In this document: piece after piece, positions 46,901 to 59,640 of the stretch | Layout of the letters: each line of letters begins with the position of its first letter | How positions within the stretch are numbered: the first letter of the stretch is position 1 | Source: Stratiolaelaps scimitus | Lineage: Eukaryota; Arthropoda; Arachnida; Mesostigmata; Laelapidae | Assembly: GCA_019614645.1 (NCBI GenBank) | Contig: JABWDB010000009.1 | Coordinates: forward strand, 1,054,001 to 1,118,000 | Direction of reading: 5' to 3' | DNA length: 64,000 nucleotides | Made by a program: the position numbers and the translations under genes | The notes under the pieces: generated by a model | The model's database searches: none | What the model saw: only the letters and a program-made list of their open reading frames with translations | What the model was told of the DNA's origin: nothing

Positions 46901-49755
46901 GTTATGACATGTTTGCTTGGCGTGTATCAACTCAGAGTAGCGCAAATAAACAATTATTATTACAAGGATATGGGTCGGCCACGGTGCTGACATGTATCAG
47001 TAGGGCAACTTAAAAAAAGTCGAGGTCTGAGGCCATGGTCCCGAGGGAGGCGATCGCATTGCCCCTTGGCACACAGTGCTACCGCACAGACCTCCTCGAG
47101 GAGCTTCTATTATATGTATTATAATATATATAAAATTATACGATGACCGTTTGAAATGATAATGATGTTTTTGATTCGATTTTACATTCGATCTTGGTAT
47201 AAACTGAGTTGATATTATGATAAGAAGTGAACACATACAACGTAACTATATATATATATATATATATACGTCGGTCCCAATAAACCTTCTCCAACCTGTC
47301 AAGCGGTAACAGTCAAGTGTTGTACAAGGAATATAATCATATTACCTCTCGAATGAATTCAGCATTCGTCAAACTCCATCTCCACGTTCCCTGTGTCAAA
47401 CCAGACGCCTATCTACCGATTCAACCCATAGATCAGAAGAGAGGTCTGCCGTATCTGCGTTGACGTCACGTTTTGCTTGACGTTGCACCGAACGACCAGA
47501 CCTGTTAACATGTCATCCCGTCATTTGTCTGTTGGAGGGGGCCGGTGAAGAGGAGCGAATCTTGGGCTGTGTTTGATTCTGTCACGGGCCCCTATGAACA
47601 GTGTCATTACTGATCTGAGACCAAGTCAATGGAGCGGTTCATTGGTGCATGGCCCTCTTGCGTGGTACCCCACCGTGGCGTCGCTCGGATCAACACAATC
47701 CAGTAACTTCGCTACCGTGTCCCATCTGCGGGCGAGCGGATGTCCTACTCAAGTGCTCCGCTGATCCTTAGCTAGCTGTGCTCTTGAATACACGCAAAAG
47801 CCGAATGCTCAGAACAGCATAGTAACAAGGCACACGTTTGTCGTCGATTGTGCATTTATGCAACTGATGTGAAAAAGAAAAAAAACTGGCTCAGACGGCG
47901 GAACTGGCTTCATTCTGTTTATGTTTGCGTGATTTTTCGCTAGAATTTCAGACAACCCCTTTGTCATCTGACGGCTCCCAACAGCCTGATAGCTGTTAAG
48001 CTAGTTATATATGGGTGCAGACAGTTGGAACTGGAACATGTTGATGCACTGTTTTTTTTCTTTGTCGCCCAGATGCGCCACCGTTCCGATCACAAGATTA
48101 AGGGTTAAATATTTATGGATATTTGAGAATTTTACAGGGTGTTTACGAAAGTAGCCTCACAGTTTTGTTTGTTTTTGGTGACATGCCCTCTGGCGTAAGC
48201 GTTTACGTCTAGCCGAAGAGAGATAAGACTTCAGCTATCAGCAACCAGCGGACTAGTAGTACTTTGAACGTAGCAGGGTGCAATGAGGTGCAAGGTCGCT
48301 TGGCGACTACGACATACCATGATACGCCTCTTCTCTTGGCAGGCGTATTCGCTTTCGTCGACATCGTTGTAGCAGTCGCTCGGGTAGCCCTTGGGTAGAG
48401 ACCTTCCGTGGAACTCGCAGAGCTTCTCGATCGGACGCGCCTAAAAGGACGGATATCGAATGCAAACATTAATGGATGTCAGCAGGTTGCATTCATAGCA
48501 CTGATTTGCCCACTTCGAATGTGACTCATTAGTGTTACATTCTCGTTTGTCGGCCAATACAAAACGTCATGTTCGACGTACGACGTAGTTTATGATTGTG
48601 TAACCTAATCCATTGTTTATTTGCGGCCAAAACGAGACAGCAACAGCTGTAAGCAATGGCAGTGTATTAACACAAGCTAAAAAGTGCCACATTTCGAACC
48701 CCTAATAGAAATATCCCCTAGGAGCCCTAAACGAAGCGGTGGCGAGCCCCATCGTATCCAAATCCGAAATGATCTCGTCCCGTCTGTATGCTTCAACAGC
48801 AACATCGGCTCAGTTCAACTTTTTTCAAGTACAGTAACTCTACCTTTGACAAGTCATTAGCTGGTGTGCGTTGGCTTGCCAACATCTCGTTTCAACCAGA
48901 CAAACACCAACTAGGGAACGATCATAACGCATATCTGAGAACTAGTGTCTGAAAATCATTGTTGCCCCAATAATAACTGGCAATAGGCCTGTCAGATAGG
49001 GGGACTGAGCTGAGGGTCAGCTCGAAAAACAATCATTATTAATAGCCGGCTATACATATAGCATAAAAAAGTTCAAGTTAATGTTGTACAAAACCACTGA
49101 TTAGTTATAAATTGTGCTGCTCGAAAAGTTGTAGACGTCCTTGGGTAGTAGAGCGGTGCGCAGTGAATTATCTTCCCTCACGTCGACGTTCGTTGTCAAC
49201 AATCACTTTTCTTATTGCTTCTCTTATAGGGAAGCCTCTATTTTCCCGTATAGCTGTGTGAACTTATTTTTTTACATAGTTAACCCTCACCTACGTTCGC
49301 ATGGCAGGCCTCGGTACCGGTGCGTTACATTGCTTCAAGGACCTATGATCCTGTCCCGGCCGCCATGGACTCTTGCGGCCCGTCGTGCAGCAGACAAATG
49401 TGACCATACACACGTCACTGTTAACCATATTGTTAACCAAACCGCAAATTCTGCGGATCGACTCGGCGATCACAAATCACGTGCTACTATTTGTGGGTCT
49501 CATGGCGACCGTACTCAAAGCCATGTCCACTATCCATCCAGGCCATGTCGCCACACATCGTTCATAATTGTACCGATGCTACTAAATGTGCCACCTACCT
49601 TGACCACCAATTTGTCCAACTTCCGTGGTTTCTCCTGCGGGCAGTAGAACACCTTTGGAGTGTCTTGATCAAACACGATTGACTTTCGAACTAAGTCCGC
49701 GATGCTCACCGAAGCCACCTGACAACATGCGAAATAGTTAGCGATATATCGTACG

Positions 49756-49791
<36 letters not shown>

Positions 49792-50445
49792 GGTGCGATT
49801 CAGAGTAAGGCACACGCAAGTCACCAAAAGACTCAGACTACCTCAAGGTGCTCTTGTCAAGGATACTGTCCTTCGCCGCCTGCTCGGTAATCGAGACATC
49901 GGGCACTGATTAGCAAGGTAGTACCATACATTGTCTGTATCCTGATACGACAACGATGTGAAGGCAGTGTCCGCTGCTGACATTCTGTTAAGTTGAGGCA
50001 CATTTAAGGCGTCTCAACGGGACACTCTAACCGAAACGCTTCGTTTCACGTATTGCTTAGAGGACGTTGTATACATATATGTATATATATATATATATAT
50101 GTTCACTCTCGATTAGATTTTGATAAATAAACTTACCCCGGCGAGAGCGAGGAGCACAACGAGGTTCCCTGAAAGAAACGAAACAAATCAGTGGTCAATT
50201 GTAATTGTTATCACATGATCATCAACCTGAAAGTTGTTGTCACCAGCACAATCGAACAATCAATTTCCACCGAGCTCATGCCCAACGGTGACTGGCCCCC
50301 ATAAATACATCCGTAAGGAAAGCTGCTTGAACATACGTGGCACTAGACTTGCAAAATAATTGACGACTGTCGAGTTGTATGAACGACGCTTGGGCCGTTC
50401 GCGTTTACGAGTTTGTAAACTACTGTTCAACTTATGTTGTGCCAA
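41953..50445 (-). CDS. Unrecognised small protein with hydrophobic N-terminus, four Cys and basic tail
   Basis: Four well-supported exons on the minus strand: 50168-50137, 49718-49599, 48440-48318 and 42069-41953 (stop TAA). All are GT-AG and in phase. The 32-base exon plus the next give a hydrophobic run (NLVVLLALAGVASVSIA) typical of a signal peptide or anchor. The body has four cysteines (VFYCPQEKP, KLCEFHG, SDCYND, YACQEK) in a mostly charged background. The last exon is an Ala/Glu/Lys coiled-coil-like stretch (KRIAKLEEAKAEAEAP) ending in a Lys/His-rich tail (KKVKGKKSKHHRGY). The first exon is uncertain: 50445-50337 (donor CCAC|GTATGT) fits the required phase and gives 166 residues. It would place about 36 basic residues before the hydrophobic run. 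I do not recognise the family; secretion is inferred from the hydrophobic segment. Confidence 0.6.
42480..42625 (-). mobile_element. Diverged SINE-A copy (head and body)
   Basis: On the minus strand it reads GGGTTCAAATCCTGGCAGAT (B box), then AAGAATCTTTCGATTTC, CTTTCTTTATCTGTGGAGTC and TTGCCAGGTACGA. This order follows the full-length SINE-A at 19,681-19,930. It lies in the large intron of the small minus-strand gene. Confidence 0.7.
43928..43962. repeat. (TA)n microsatellite
   Basis: About 17 TA units, seen directly, in the 6.2-kb intron of the small minus-strand gene. Confidence 0.9.
44576..44705 (+). mobile_element. SINE-B copy
   Basis: AAGAAGCCGAAGATCGCAGG runs into a B box GGTTCAAGTCC at 44619-44629. 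Then come GACGTGCCATGTTGACA, ACTTAAGCG, an AACTGCAGTTCC block and TCAATAAACC near the tail. The order matches the other SINE-B copies. Confidence 0.7.
46980..47110 (-). mobile_element. Short LINE-like fragment
   Basis: The minus strand carries GGGGCAATGCGATCGCCTCC then CTCGGGACCATGG. This resembles the fragment at 59,400-59,640 (AGAGGCAATGCCATCGCCTT then CTCGGGACATTG). Upstream CTCCTCGAGGAGGTCT resembles its CTTCCTCGAGGGGGTCT. It looks like an internally deleted copy of the same element. Confidence 0.45.
48985..49030 (+). mobile_element. SINE-A 3' fragment
   Basis: AGGCCTGTCAGATAGGGGGA ... GGGTCAGCTCGAAAAAC matches the last 46 bases of SINE-A. AATCATT occurs near both ends and may be a short target-site duplication. 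Confidence 0.75.
49756..49786. repeat. (GA)n microsatellite
   Basis: About 15 GA units. It lies just upstream (minus strand) of the acceptor at 49719. Confidence 0.9.
50337..50445 (-). CDS. Candidate first coding exon of the small minus-strand gene
   Basis: ATG at 50445, donor CCAC|GTATGT at 50337/50336, 109 bases, so it ends with one base of a split codon as the exon at 50168 requires. Residues are basic (LQTRKRERPKRRSY). It was chosen on phase and proximity. A different start could exist further upstream, and this one gives an atypically long stretch before the hydrophobic run. Confidence 0.35.
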
Positions 50446-51316
50446 TTGTTGGGATATGCTCGTAATGTTGTTGTTGTTTTGTTTGGCGCTTCGTAGTACC
50501 AGTGCCGGTTATGAACAGGTTCAACGGCTGTGGAAAAGTGACGCGGCGGCCAGCGGCCGCTGGGTCAAGGCACCGAAATTCATAGGAACATCAAATCGCC
50601 CCCAAGCTGAGAATGGGTCAGCTGTCGAGTTCTATCGCTTAACGTGACATTTCGACGGTTCTAGATACACACGCCGTATTTGCACAAGATCTCAATTGGC
50701 CAACGTGGGCATTCGCTAGTGGCCGCACAAAAGGCGAAACACAAGCAGGGGCGCGACAAACCAATGTGATCGTTTTTTTTTTGAAATTGCTGCTTTTTTT
50801 CTCGAATTTGTTCCGAATGTTTGTTTTGTACCCGTGACAATATTACCTTAGCACACAATGGCTGGCATACAAGAGCGGCCCTGTGTAGATATGATCAAAT
50901 GCAACTTTTGGCGGTGGATTCGAGCGTATCCCAGCAATGGAATCAATCATCGCCTAATTATGTTCACGGGGGTAAATTGCGAAATGACTAGAAATGTTTA
51001 CACGGTTAGCTAAAAGGGTTGTGTCCACCACAGCTAGCATAAGCTAACGCCCACTTGTGGGAGAGACCAGAGTCGATTACCTCTTCGTCAATGACATTGT
51101 GCTCGTTGGCCTCACAGTGACGAACAGGAGATGAATTGCCTCGCCGCTTAAGCAACTCCATTGACGATCGTTACACAAAGGCTGGAAAAGCATTACTTTT
51201 CATTTCATTAGACTTTCCGTTAGCTGCCGCATTTCGAAATCCGCTCCAGCCGGTGGAGGCTTCGAGAGAAACGATAACAGCGCGTGTGCGCTGGCCAACA
51301 ATTAGCCATCGACAAA

Positions 51317-51514
51317 TTAAAGCTGATGAGCAAATTGTCGCCGACGCCCTCGCCGTCCGCGGGATTCCCTCAGCGAAATTCGCCGCAGCAGCAATTCGCT
51401 GCCGATTGCATTCAGCATTGCCATGCGCTGGCGGTGGCCAATGCGTCGAGGCCGATGGATCGTACCAAAAGCAAAAAAATTTACTCCGATCGCAAGCAGG
51501 AGAATGGAGATTGA
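51317..51514 (+). other. Possible coding segment, not recognised
   Basis: From an ATG (AAGCTGATGAGC) the frame reads LSPTPSPSAGFPQRNSPQQQ, then AADCIQHCHALAVANASRPM, and stops at 51514. Codon use is protein-like. However, a second plus-strand frame is also open through the same DNA, and no splice partner was found. It lies upstream of the minus-strand small gene. Confidence 0.25.
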
Positions 51515-52970
51515 CGACGATGATGTTAGAACAGAAAAGGCTTCAGGTTGCCCCTTTACATGGTCATTATTTCAGTTCAACATCATCCCACTGACCGTGT
51601 TACATACACAGGCGACATTGACGGGACTGACGGCAAAGCGTATTGATTATTCACCATGAGATCGACAGTAACCGGCAGCCGACAATCGATTTCAATTGTG
51701 GGGTTGTTGTACCCGACCATAGTAGACCTTGTACTAACCTAGCCTAACACAATGTGCGCTGTCGGCTAACCAGAATCGCCGGCCATCCGGTCATGGTGGT
51801 TGAGTCCAGTTCCGAGTCAGTCAGTCTACCGATAACAATCGCTTTCCTTCATTGACGCAAGTAGCAGCGTGTTGGAACCCGTCAGCACACGCTGATTATG
51901 GTGATGTCGATAATGCGCATCTATGGTACAATTATTATTATTATTATTAATGCTACTAGGATCGCCCAAACCGAGGGTAAACGTGAAGTAATTGCATTCG
52001 TAGTAATGCTAGTTGGTAGGTGAAGCATTCTAATAACGCCGCTTCTCCACGGGCCCTGATACAATGTCAAACGCTTCTGTTCGTTGTAGTTGCGCAGGCT
52101 ACACCTGCAGGTCTGTTCCGCCGTGGACTGTCACCACAACTGATGCGAACGTCACCGTCGTAGGTCTCGTGGGCTCGATCGGTTAGCTGACCGATCAATC
52201 GACTCGAGTGCGGAAGGTGGCTGGAAGCAGGCGGCGCCGCAAACTGCTCGGTAGGCCAAAACCCCGTCATTTCAATATGCTCCCCGCTCTAATGTTCGAT
52301 GTAGAGTAGCTCTTCGACGCCCATTATCATCATCATCCACTGGCTGCTTCGCGGCACCGTCTGCCGCAGTCAGCGCACCAGCCAGCCAACCAGCCACCTG
52401 GTGACCTGCTGATCTATATACGAGCTAACGGTGAACGTTCATCTATCATACAATCAGCGGTCACTATTTGCTGCCTCTTCCTATTGGCGAGCCCCTCCTG
52501 ATCAATTGCTATTGTGCGAGTATGTCTGGCAACCACGTCGCACGCAACAGTAGCGCGACGATGCAGCCATCCGTCCGACCCGTCTGTGGATCTGTCGATA
52601 GATCGGACGCACGGGCGGCAACCGTTCGATTGTGGACACCCGTTCTAAATCTCTCCCCCCCCACTCGCGCGAGGCCCCGGCGCCGATATTCAGGGATCAA
52701 CTACAATTCCTTACCGTTCGAACGCAACAAGAGACAGTTAGGTGGATAGTTCCGATGGATGCTGGCGTGGCGTGGCGCTTTCTCGCGCGGAGGGCTACCA
52801 CTTTATTATCCACATTATCCGCATTGAGCTATTATCCACTTTTGGCACGGGTTCGGCCAGCGCCAGACCAATGCTGCAGCGGAGAAAAGCAGATTGTCAC
52901 CCCCCCAGTGGGAGGCAAAATCGTCACACGTCAGTTATATCAGTATCATCCATAGCAGTCCGCTATTGAA

Positions 52971-52973
<3 letters not shown>

Positions 52974-53012
<39 letters not shown>
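52974..53012. repeat. (TA)n microsatellite
   Basis: About 19 TA units, seen directly. Confidence 0.9.
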
Positions 53013-53015
<3 letters not shown>

Positions 53016-54204
53016 CCTTTGTTACTCGTGCCACAGCCGTCTGTCTCGCTGATGGCATTAGAACTGATTTTCATCAACAGCACAAGCAGCAACTGTTTGA
53101 CCACAAATAGTGATGGTGATGCTGATTCTGGGTCAGTCAAACTGCGCGAAATCGGCGTTAAGAGGATATTGATCGCGCGCTCCTGTCCCCGCATTTAGGG
53201 GATTTCGATTCACGAAATGAATAATGCACCGATGAAGTCGGTGTGTCGGACATTTTCCGAATGCCGCCAATAGATCTTGTGAACAATGCCACCTACTGAC
53301 GAGCTGTTTTGCTGGCAGTAGCTCGTTGCACAGGCGGTGTCTAGCTCAAAAAGCGTTTACCTAAACAGGGCAACTCATCGAAAAAAGAAGAGTTCCCAGC
53401 AGTTTCCGTCGTATTGTATGATCTAAACGGTTTAGTAGATATGACAGCCCGTGCGTAACTAGTCATCTAGACAAGGTGATTTGATTCCGAGCGATATTTG
53501 AGCCGAATCTATTTGGTTATTCGTCGACTTCTACCGAAACGGCAGACTAGCAACAAGATCGAACGCGGAAACAGCCGTGGAGAAATGCATCCGCATGCAG
53601 GATGCATCCGTGGAGAAGTGTAAACGCTCGTTTTCGGGCGGGGACACACCCATTCGCTATAAAAAAAAGAAACCACAAGAATATCGCATAAACCCATATA
53701 TATCGTTTATGCGTGCTATTTAAGTGGGTCCACTGCGCAGTAATGGCAATAGCTAATATGCAAAACGTATAGCACACACATACGTATGTCATAGCATACC
53801 GTCTCTGCTTGGTATTGTAGCCTTCGCAAGAGTTGTTTCCAATTCAAATGGAACACGCTAGAGGTCCTGTGATCACTATGCATGTAAAAACGACTGATTT
53901 ACTTTAGTTTTATAACCTCTACAATTTCATTATTTGACTAATTGTGAAAGACAAAATCGACTATCGTATCAGGGCAGAGCGGCGGGTCGCTTTCGCGCGA
54001 CGAAGCATTTCGCCGAGCGGGATAGTTCGCATTCGCAGACTAGCGTTGTACGAAATTCAATTCAAGTAAATATAAAGTCGTTAAACCTCCAGCACCGCAG
54101 TCTAACATGCTAGTAGTTTTTGCAAGCAGCCAGTTTATGGGAGTGGTGATAAAATTTCACGATCGTATAGTACGAAAATCGCTTCGTTCAGGATAGAAGC
54201 ACAG

Positions 54205-54236
<32 letters not shown>

Positions 54237-55764
54237 GCGCATTAGTTAAAGAACCGAACTTTTTTTTTGTAATATTCAGCTTATTCCCTTTTGTAAATTG
54301 AGCAGCTCGACCTGCCTTGAGCAGAATAGTGGGGTCCGTACCTTGCTGTTTATTTTTAGCGCTTGTTAACTGAAGCGCGTCGGGTAATTTGCACAAGACA
54401 GCAAAATAGTAGATATTGTGTGCATAGAAATATGATCGCATATTTGTATGACACTAGGAATATACAGATGCGATGCAAAAATGCACATTGTAATGATATT
54501 GTTTGGCACACTGTTTTGAGATGTTCTTCCTGCAGCGTTGCGTACGGTAGCTGGCAAAATATTTATGTCAATTTAGACATAATTTTACAAGTGTTCGCCT
54601 TTCCAGCTCATCCGAGAACAATGTATAATCTACACCTATACCTCGCTATAGTCCGTATGTAAGCACGGTGTAATGCAATCGGGACGTCGATAATATTATC
54701 GACTCCATTTGTCGACTCATTATACAGCCATCCCATTTGGGAAAACTGTGCCATTCGTTTTCGGCACCATCGTACGGCAGTCCCACTGACCGATCTCTTC
54801 CCACGGAGCCATCGACCCACAAGTACGTTGCTGGATCGTTCCCGATCTAGCTTCAGGTCACCTGGGATCTACGACGTATACTTCAGTGTGAGAGGTGCAC
54901 TTGGACTGCTTCATCGTTGCCACCGGCAATATCGCGGATACGTTTGACGTTCGTTCATATTTGACATAGATAGCTCACGAAATAGTTAATTCGAAAGAAA
55001 TATCGAAAATAAAACGGATCTGAAACGAGTACATAGCCGGAAGAACGTTTCAAACGGAATTACTGCAACGCTTCGTATATTTGGTGGTGATTGTTGTGCC
55101 CAATCTATGGCTGAAAATCTCGGCCATAACTAAAGCATGTTACAGTTTCATATGCGCCTTCCCACTGCAGGCGAAGGTCATTCGTTCACTTATCGTAGAA
55201 ATGGTAGACAGGCGACGTCATACAGTACAAACACCTGCCGATTGTTAAGCGCTAACACAAAGTTCGCGTGTTCAATTCAAGACATTTTACTCAGCGACAA
55301 TACAGGACATTTTGATTCTGCCTAACCGCATCTTAGGATGAACCCAGTCCTCCAGCAGTCAAGTCGTCTGTTACTGATCGAGGCGATGCGTATTTACTAT
55401 GTGTTTTTTGTTGTTCATGTTTGTCAAACGTCCCATACTCACTCATGCTGAGCTGTTCGAATATGGAGAATCTCTACGTTGTATCTCTGAATCACTTCTT
55501 GCTGTATTGCTCTTCGAGCGGGTCACATGCACAGACCCTCAAATGCAGAGCGCACGAAAGCCTGATGAATTGAAAGGCAACAATGCAAATGCTGCTGGCA
55601 CGCAGCGGTTGAGTCCGCTCCACAACACAAGGTAGTTCTTCAAATGCGCCGTCGCTCCTGTTGTCGTTTTGGCTCGCTTGCATACACGTCCTATGCGACT
55701 ATTGCTACTACTCGTAGTAAATAGTCTTCGGTGTCTTCAGTCTTCGCCTGTTCTTTAAAATACC

Positions 55765-55875
55765 ATCATGGCGGCGTCGTTCCACTCTCCGGCAGTGCCC
55801 AATAGACACACGGCTGAGCGGATCGTCTGTGTCAGTTCGCGCATGCGCTGTTCGGTCGTGACAGCCGATTGCTGA
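55765..55875. promoter_or_regulatory. Possible housekeeping-type promoter
   Basis: It combines ACCATCATGGCGGCG (minus strand CGCCGCCATGATGG, like the YY1/Pho class of sites) and CGCGCATGCGCTG (like the NRF-1 class). The two are about 65 bases apart in a CpG-rich stretch between AT-rich flanks. The plus strand has a 35-codon frame starting MAASFHSPAVPN at the ATGGCGGCG. No downstream exon was identified. Confidence 0.25.
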
Positions 55876-58800
55876 AGCTGTCACTGTATTGCTGAAGACC
55901 AGACTACAGAAATGGCGAAGAGCAGAAGTATAGTGGGGCAGCTTGGGTGCCCTGCTACGAAGCTTTGCTGTCGAGGCCACCCCTACGCGGAGAGATTTCG
56001 CGAGCTGTGTGAAGGTGCCACCATGGTATGAGAAACGTTGCGGCCACCGCGTCTGAGTGGGCCCTTCAGTGAGGCTTGGCTTCCGGTGACCGAGATATAT
56101 TCGTGAGACATAGAAGCGGTCTTCAATGGCCATCGTAAACATCCGGTGCCAGTTAGCTTGTCCAACTACTGGTGAGCTGGCTCGTAACATGCATCAGTCT
56201 ATTCAGTTAGTCTGCTTGCCCGGCTATTCGTCTGTATCTGTCTATGAAATATCTCTGCAGTATCATCTGGGGTCATCACTGGCTCGTCGCTCACTACCAA
56301 CTTACTGCTTATCTATAATAACTATGGTTGTGGAAGTTTAAGGCCAATCTCTGGCAGGTAAAGTTGATGCACAAACATGGATGACGATCAGCACTCGCGT
56401 ACGTAATAATCGAGAAAAGAAAATCGTCGCACTAAATTTATGTTAAATATTTATTTGCCCTTAGTCCCTTTCGAAGTCGCTACAAAATACAATCACAGTA
56501 ATAATATAAATACGATAAGAGTTTGATACTTATGGAAGCTTGGAAAATCGAAATTTTAATATTTAGCGTTTCATCCTTAATTGAAGCACATTCCCATACT
56601 GTTCGAACACTTTTACCAGTTCAACAGCAACTGATTTCTTCGACTTCTGTAGAAACCCCCCGGGTCACGGTGTTCAACGCGCTTGACAACATCTGTTGGC
56701 TGTATCCCTTTGACGTTTGTGTACAAAGGAGAATTTTTTTTTTGTGAAACATTTCATCGACGGTACACAGTTCCTGATGCACTCACTCGCGCATTAAAAC
56801 CCTCCGTAATCAGCGGGCTAGTTGCCGTAGCCAGGCAGCGCCCGATAGTGCTATATGTATTGACTCACTGGTCCGTGACTATTGTTCACGAGACAGCATC
56901 GTATTGAGTTAACGCTTCGGCTAAGCTCCATCACGTCCCTGACTATGCTATAGCCGAGCATCACGTGGGAGGAAATCGAGTGAACTCCCATATATCATCG
57001 TTACTTCGCTAGAGATACTCATTTACTTAACGAGAAATTCTCGGGAATGCCTTTTATTTGATTCCCCTACAACTGCCTTTTGCAATACCGATATGCAAAA
57101 CAAATACATGCATCTATTATATAATAACTCGGGCCTAGTCCACAAATGCCACGCTGTTCCAAGGCTGCCTTCTTAACTATGATTTGTCCTAGCGAGCCAT
57201 GTCACCGGTAGCGTAAAATGTAACAAAACAGCCAAAAACCCACAAATTAGCGTTTTTTAAATTTCAACAATTTTTTTGAGCTCCCAAAGCAAACCTACCA
57301 GGTTCCTTCATGCTTCAGGAAAATTCCGTCCGAGCAAAACAGACCCAGCAAGCACAGCAATGTTATCGTTGAGACGAGCTTGGATTTTCCAACGATTTCG
57401 TTGTATACCTTGTTTCTGTTTAACTTCCCTTTCTATCAATGGCTTGTAATCAGCGATCCTGTATGTACCCCTATAATGCAATATGATAAAACATGTGAAC
57501 CCCTGCTAAACCCTTATCTCACTCGATGCCAATACACAAACAATTGCTTGTATAGACTACAATACAATCATAGAACACTATACCTCTCTATACGTATAAG
57601 CGCGCATGTAACCTCCACACACGGCTACCGGAACGCTACGGCACATCGCATTCGTCCCGTATTACCATGACAATCATCCTTCATCGGATTGAAATTGACG
57701 CGAAATAAAGACGAGAGCAAAAACGCGTTCCGCCCTTGCATCTGTTCCTGTGGCGGCGGCGGCGGCCGATGCCGTCATCGCTGCCACGGAACGAACGAAC
57801 GGCCGCTTCCATTTCTGCCTTTGCGGATAACACCGAACCCAATGATAACGAGCAACCACGATGGGCATATGCCTTATTCCTATCACCATATGCCACTGGC
57901 TACTGTAGTTGGCCGTCGATGGTCCTGACTCCCCTCAATACGCTCAGCTATGACCGTTCTGGCGCTATTCATCGAGAGAGGGAGCGAACGATTCTGTGGA
58001 AGAAGCCGCCACCGCCACTATCACCGTCGTTTGTCATAACGCACCCGGTGTGGATATTGTTACACGCCGCTGTTGTGGATTTTCCGAATATCTGGGCCGT
58101 CGTTAATACTTCACTTGACGTTGTCGACAACGTCAACGGCAACAACTGTTAAAGCCAAAACCGCAACAACTGGGACATTGCGACAATTAGCTTTATGTAG
58201 ATGTCGAATCTAATTGAAGTTTTACCTTCATTCCTTCCGCGTTTTGTTGTTGTTGTTATTGCTGCTACTGCTGCTGTTGTTGTTTGGTTTACAATGCTCA
58301 CATCTGCCACAGCTGAACTAAGGGTCGCGTGGTGGCAAGATCCGCAGGGACGATTTTATTATTTTCTATATTATTATTAGGCTACTGATACATGCTGCTT
58401 TACAATAGAGAGGGTGTGTTATTTATACGTTAAGTAGGCGGTTAAATGGGCAGGAGGATTGCCGGGCTTAATGATGAACGAGATGACAGTTTGATATACT
58501 CTCAGAGTGTTCTCAGAGCGTGCAGATCCGTAATATGCAAGTGATATTGTTAAATTTGAGTACATTCATCATGATCAGTAGATTCATCTTATCTGTTAAT
58601 TGCCAGTTGAGTGTGCTCCTGAATTTCGCGTGTAACATTTCGTGGTAGAGTAAATCGGTCGTATATTGCAGACATGTTCGGTACCTAAATCTGCATTCTG
58701 CTAGTTCATATTCGCAACGAGTCGAAACTGCGCTTTACAGCACCCAGATGAAAGACTACATCGATATGGCGCAGATCGTATTGGCATAGAGGGAAGCTCA

Positions 58801-59399
58801 CAATTAGCTCGCTCTTCTCAGTCAGTGTCGACTGAGAGTTTCCATTATATAGCCTCGTGAAATCACCTGATTTAGTGACATGTGCATAGGCCACCTGCAA
58901 AGGTGAATTATCGAATTTCATTTTATTATTATCATTATTAAACACAACACAGCACAATACCTACTAATTGTGCAGAACGTTGGTTTCCCACAGGTACCTT
59001 AAATGCATATGAATGATGAAACGAAGCATCTCTGACTCCATTCATTCGAATGCCGACCGCTTTAGCAGTGTCTATAGATACTGAGTGTATCCGAGAAAAA
59101 ATTACCGTGCCAATTATCTAGCCAAACCCCAATCGGAAGCGTAATGCCGCACGCGAGTAACAACGGATCGGTGTTATTTATGCTATTCGAATGATTAGCG
59201 AGCCAAATTAGTTCTTCTGTGTAATTACAATCGATGTGCTTTGGGACTAGTTTGCGCCAGCCCAATGCACCGGCTTACTGATGTAATCGTAGATCACTCC
59301 AGACAAGATTGTTAGACGCCTAAATCGCAGGTTTCAAACAAAACAATACAGACTAATAAAAAAAAATCGTTTATTCAAACATACGGTAGGTCGGTATTT

Positions 59400-59640
59400 C
59401 TAGGGATTATGGGGGGGGGGTGAGGACGACAATGTCCCGAGGAAGGCGATGGCATTGCCTCTCTGCACGGCGAGGGACAGGCGCTGCAGGAGGAAAGAGC
59501 CAGCGCGCTTGTCCCCGGTGGCGCGGATCAACCTGTGGTAGACCCCCTCGAGGAAGTTCGCAGTGAGAGGGCCGTGCCCGCCCAAGGTCTCAAAGGCAAG
59601 GGGGGAAAACAGGTGGGTTGCTAATGATGCTACAGACTAA
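59400..59640 (-). mobile_element. LINE-like reverse-transcriptase polyprotein C-terminal fragment
   Basis: The minus strand encodes PLAFETLGGHGPLTANFLEG, then RLIRATGDKRAGSFLLQRLS and LAVQRGNAIAFLGTL. This is the kind of conserved C-terminal block that follows the reverse transcriptase of many animal LINE polyproteins. A C-run follows it on the minus strand. It is 5'-truncated, with no RT domain in the window. Confidence 0.6.

Noticed and set aside
49141..49700. Plus-strand 168-codon frame that could be a retroelement protein
   Set aside because: It runs opposite the 49599-49718 exon of the minus-strand gene, and I could not identify any gag, protease or integrase motif.
55708..56190. Minus-strand 160-codon frame, one of the longest in the intergenic part
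   Set aside because: No domain, no splice context, and it overlaps the promoter-like patch. Kept only as a possible regulatory region.
57736..58152. Plus-strand 138-codon frame
   Set aside because: It starts in a CGG-repeat-rich patch and other frames are open too; no protein-like domains.
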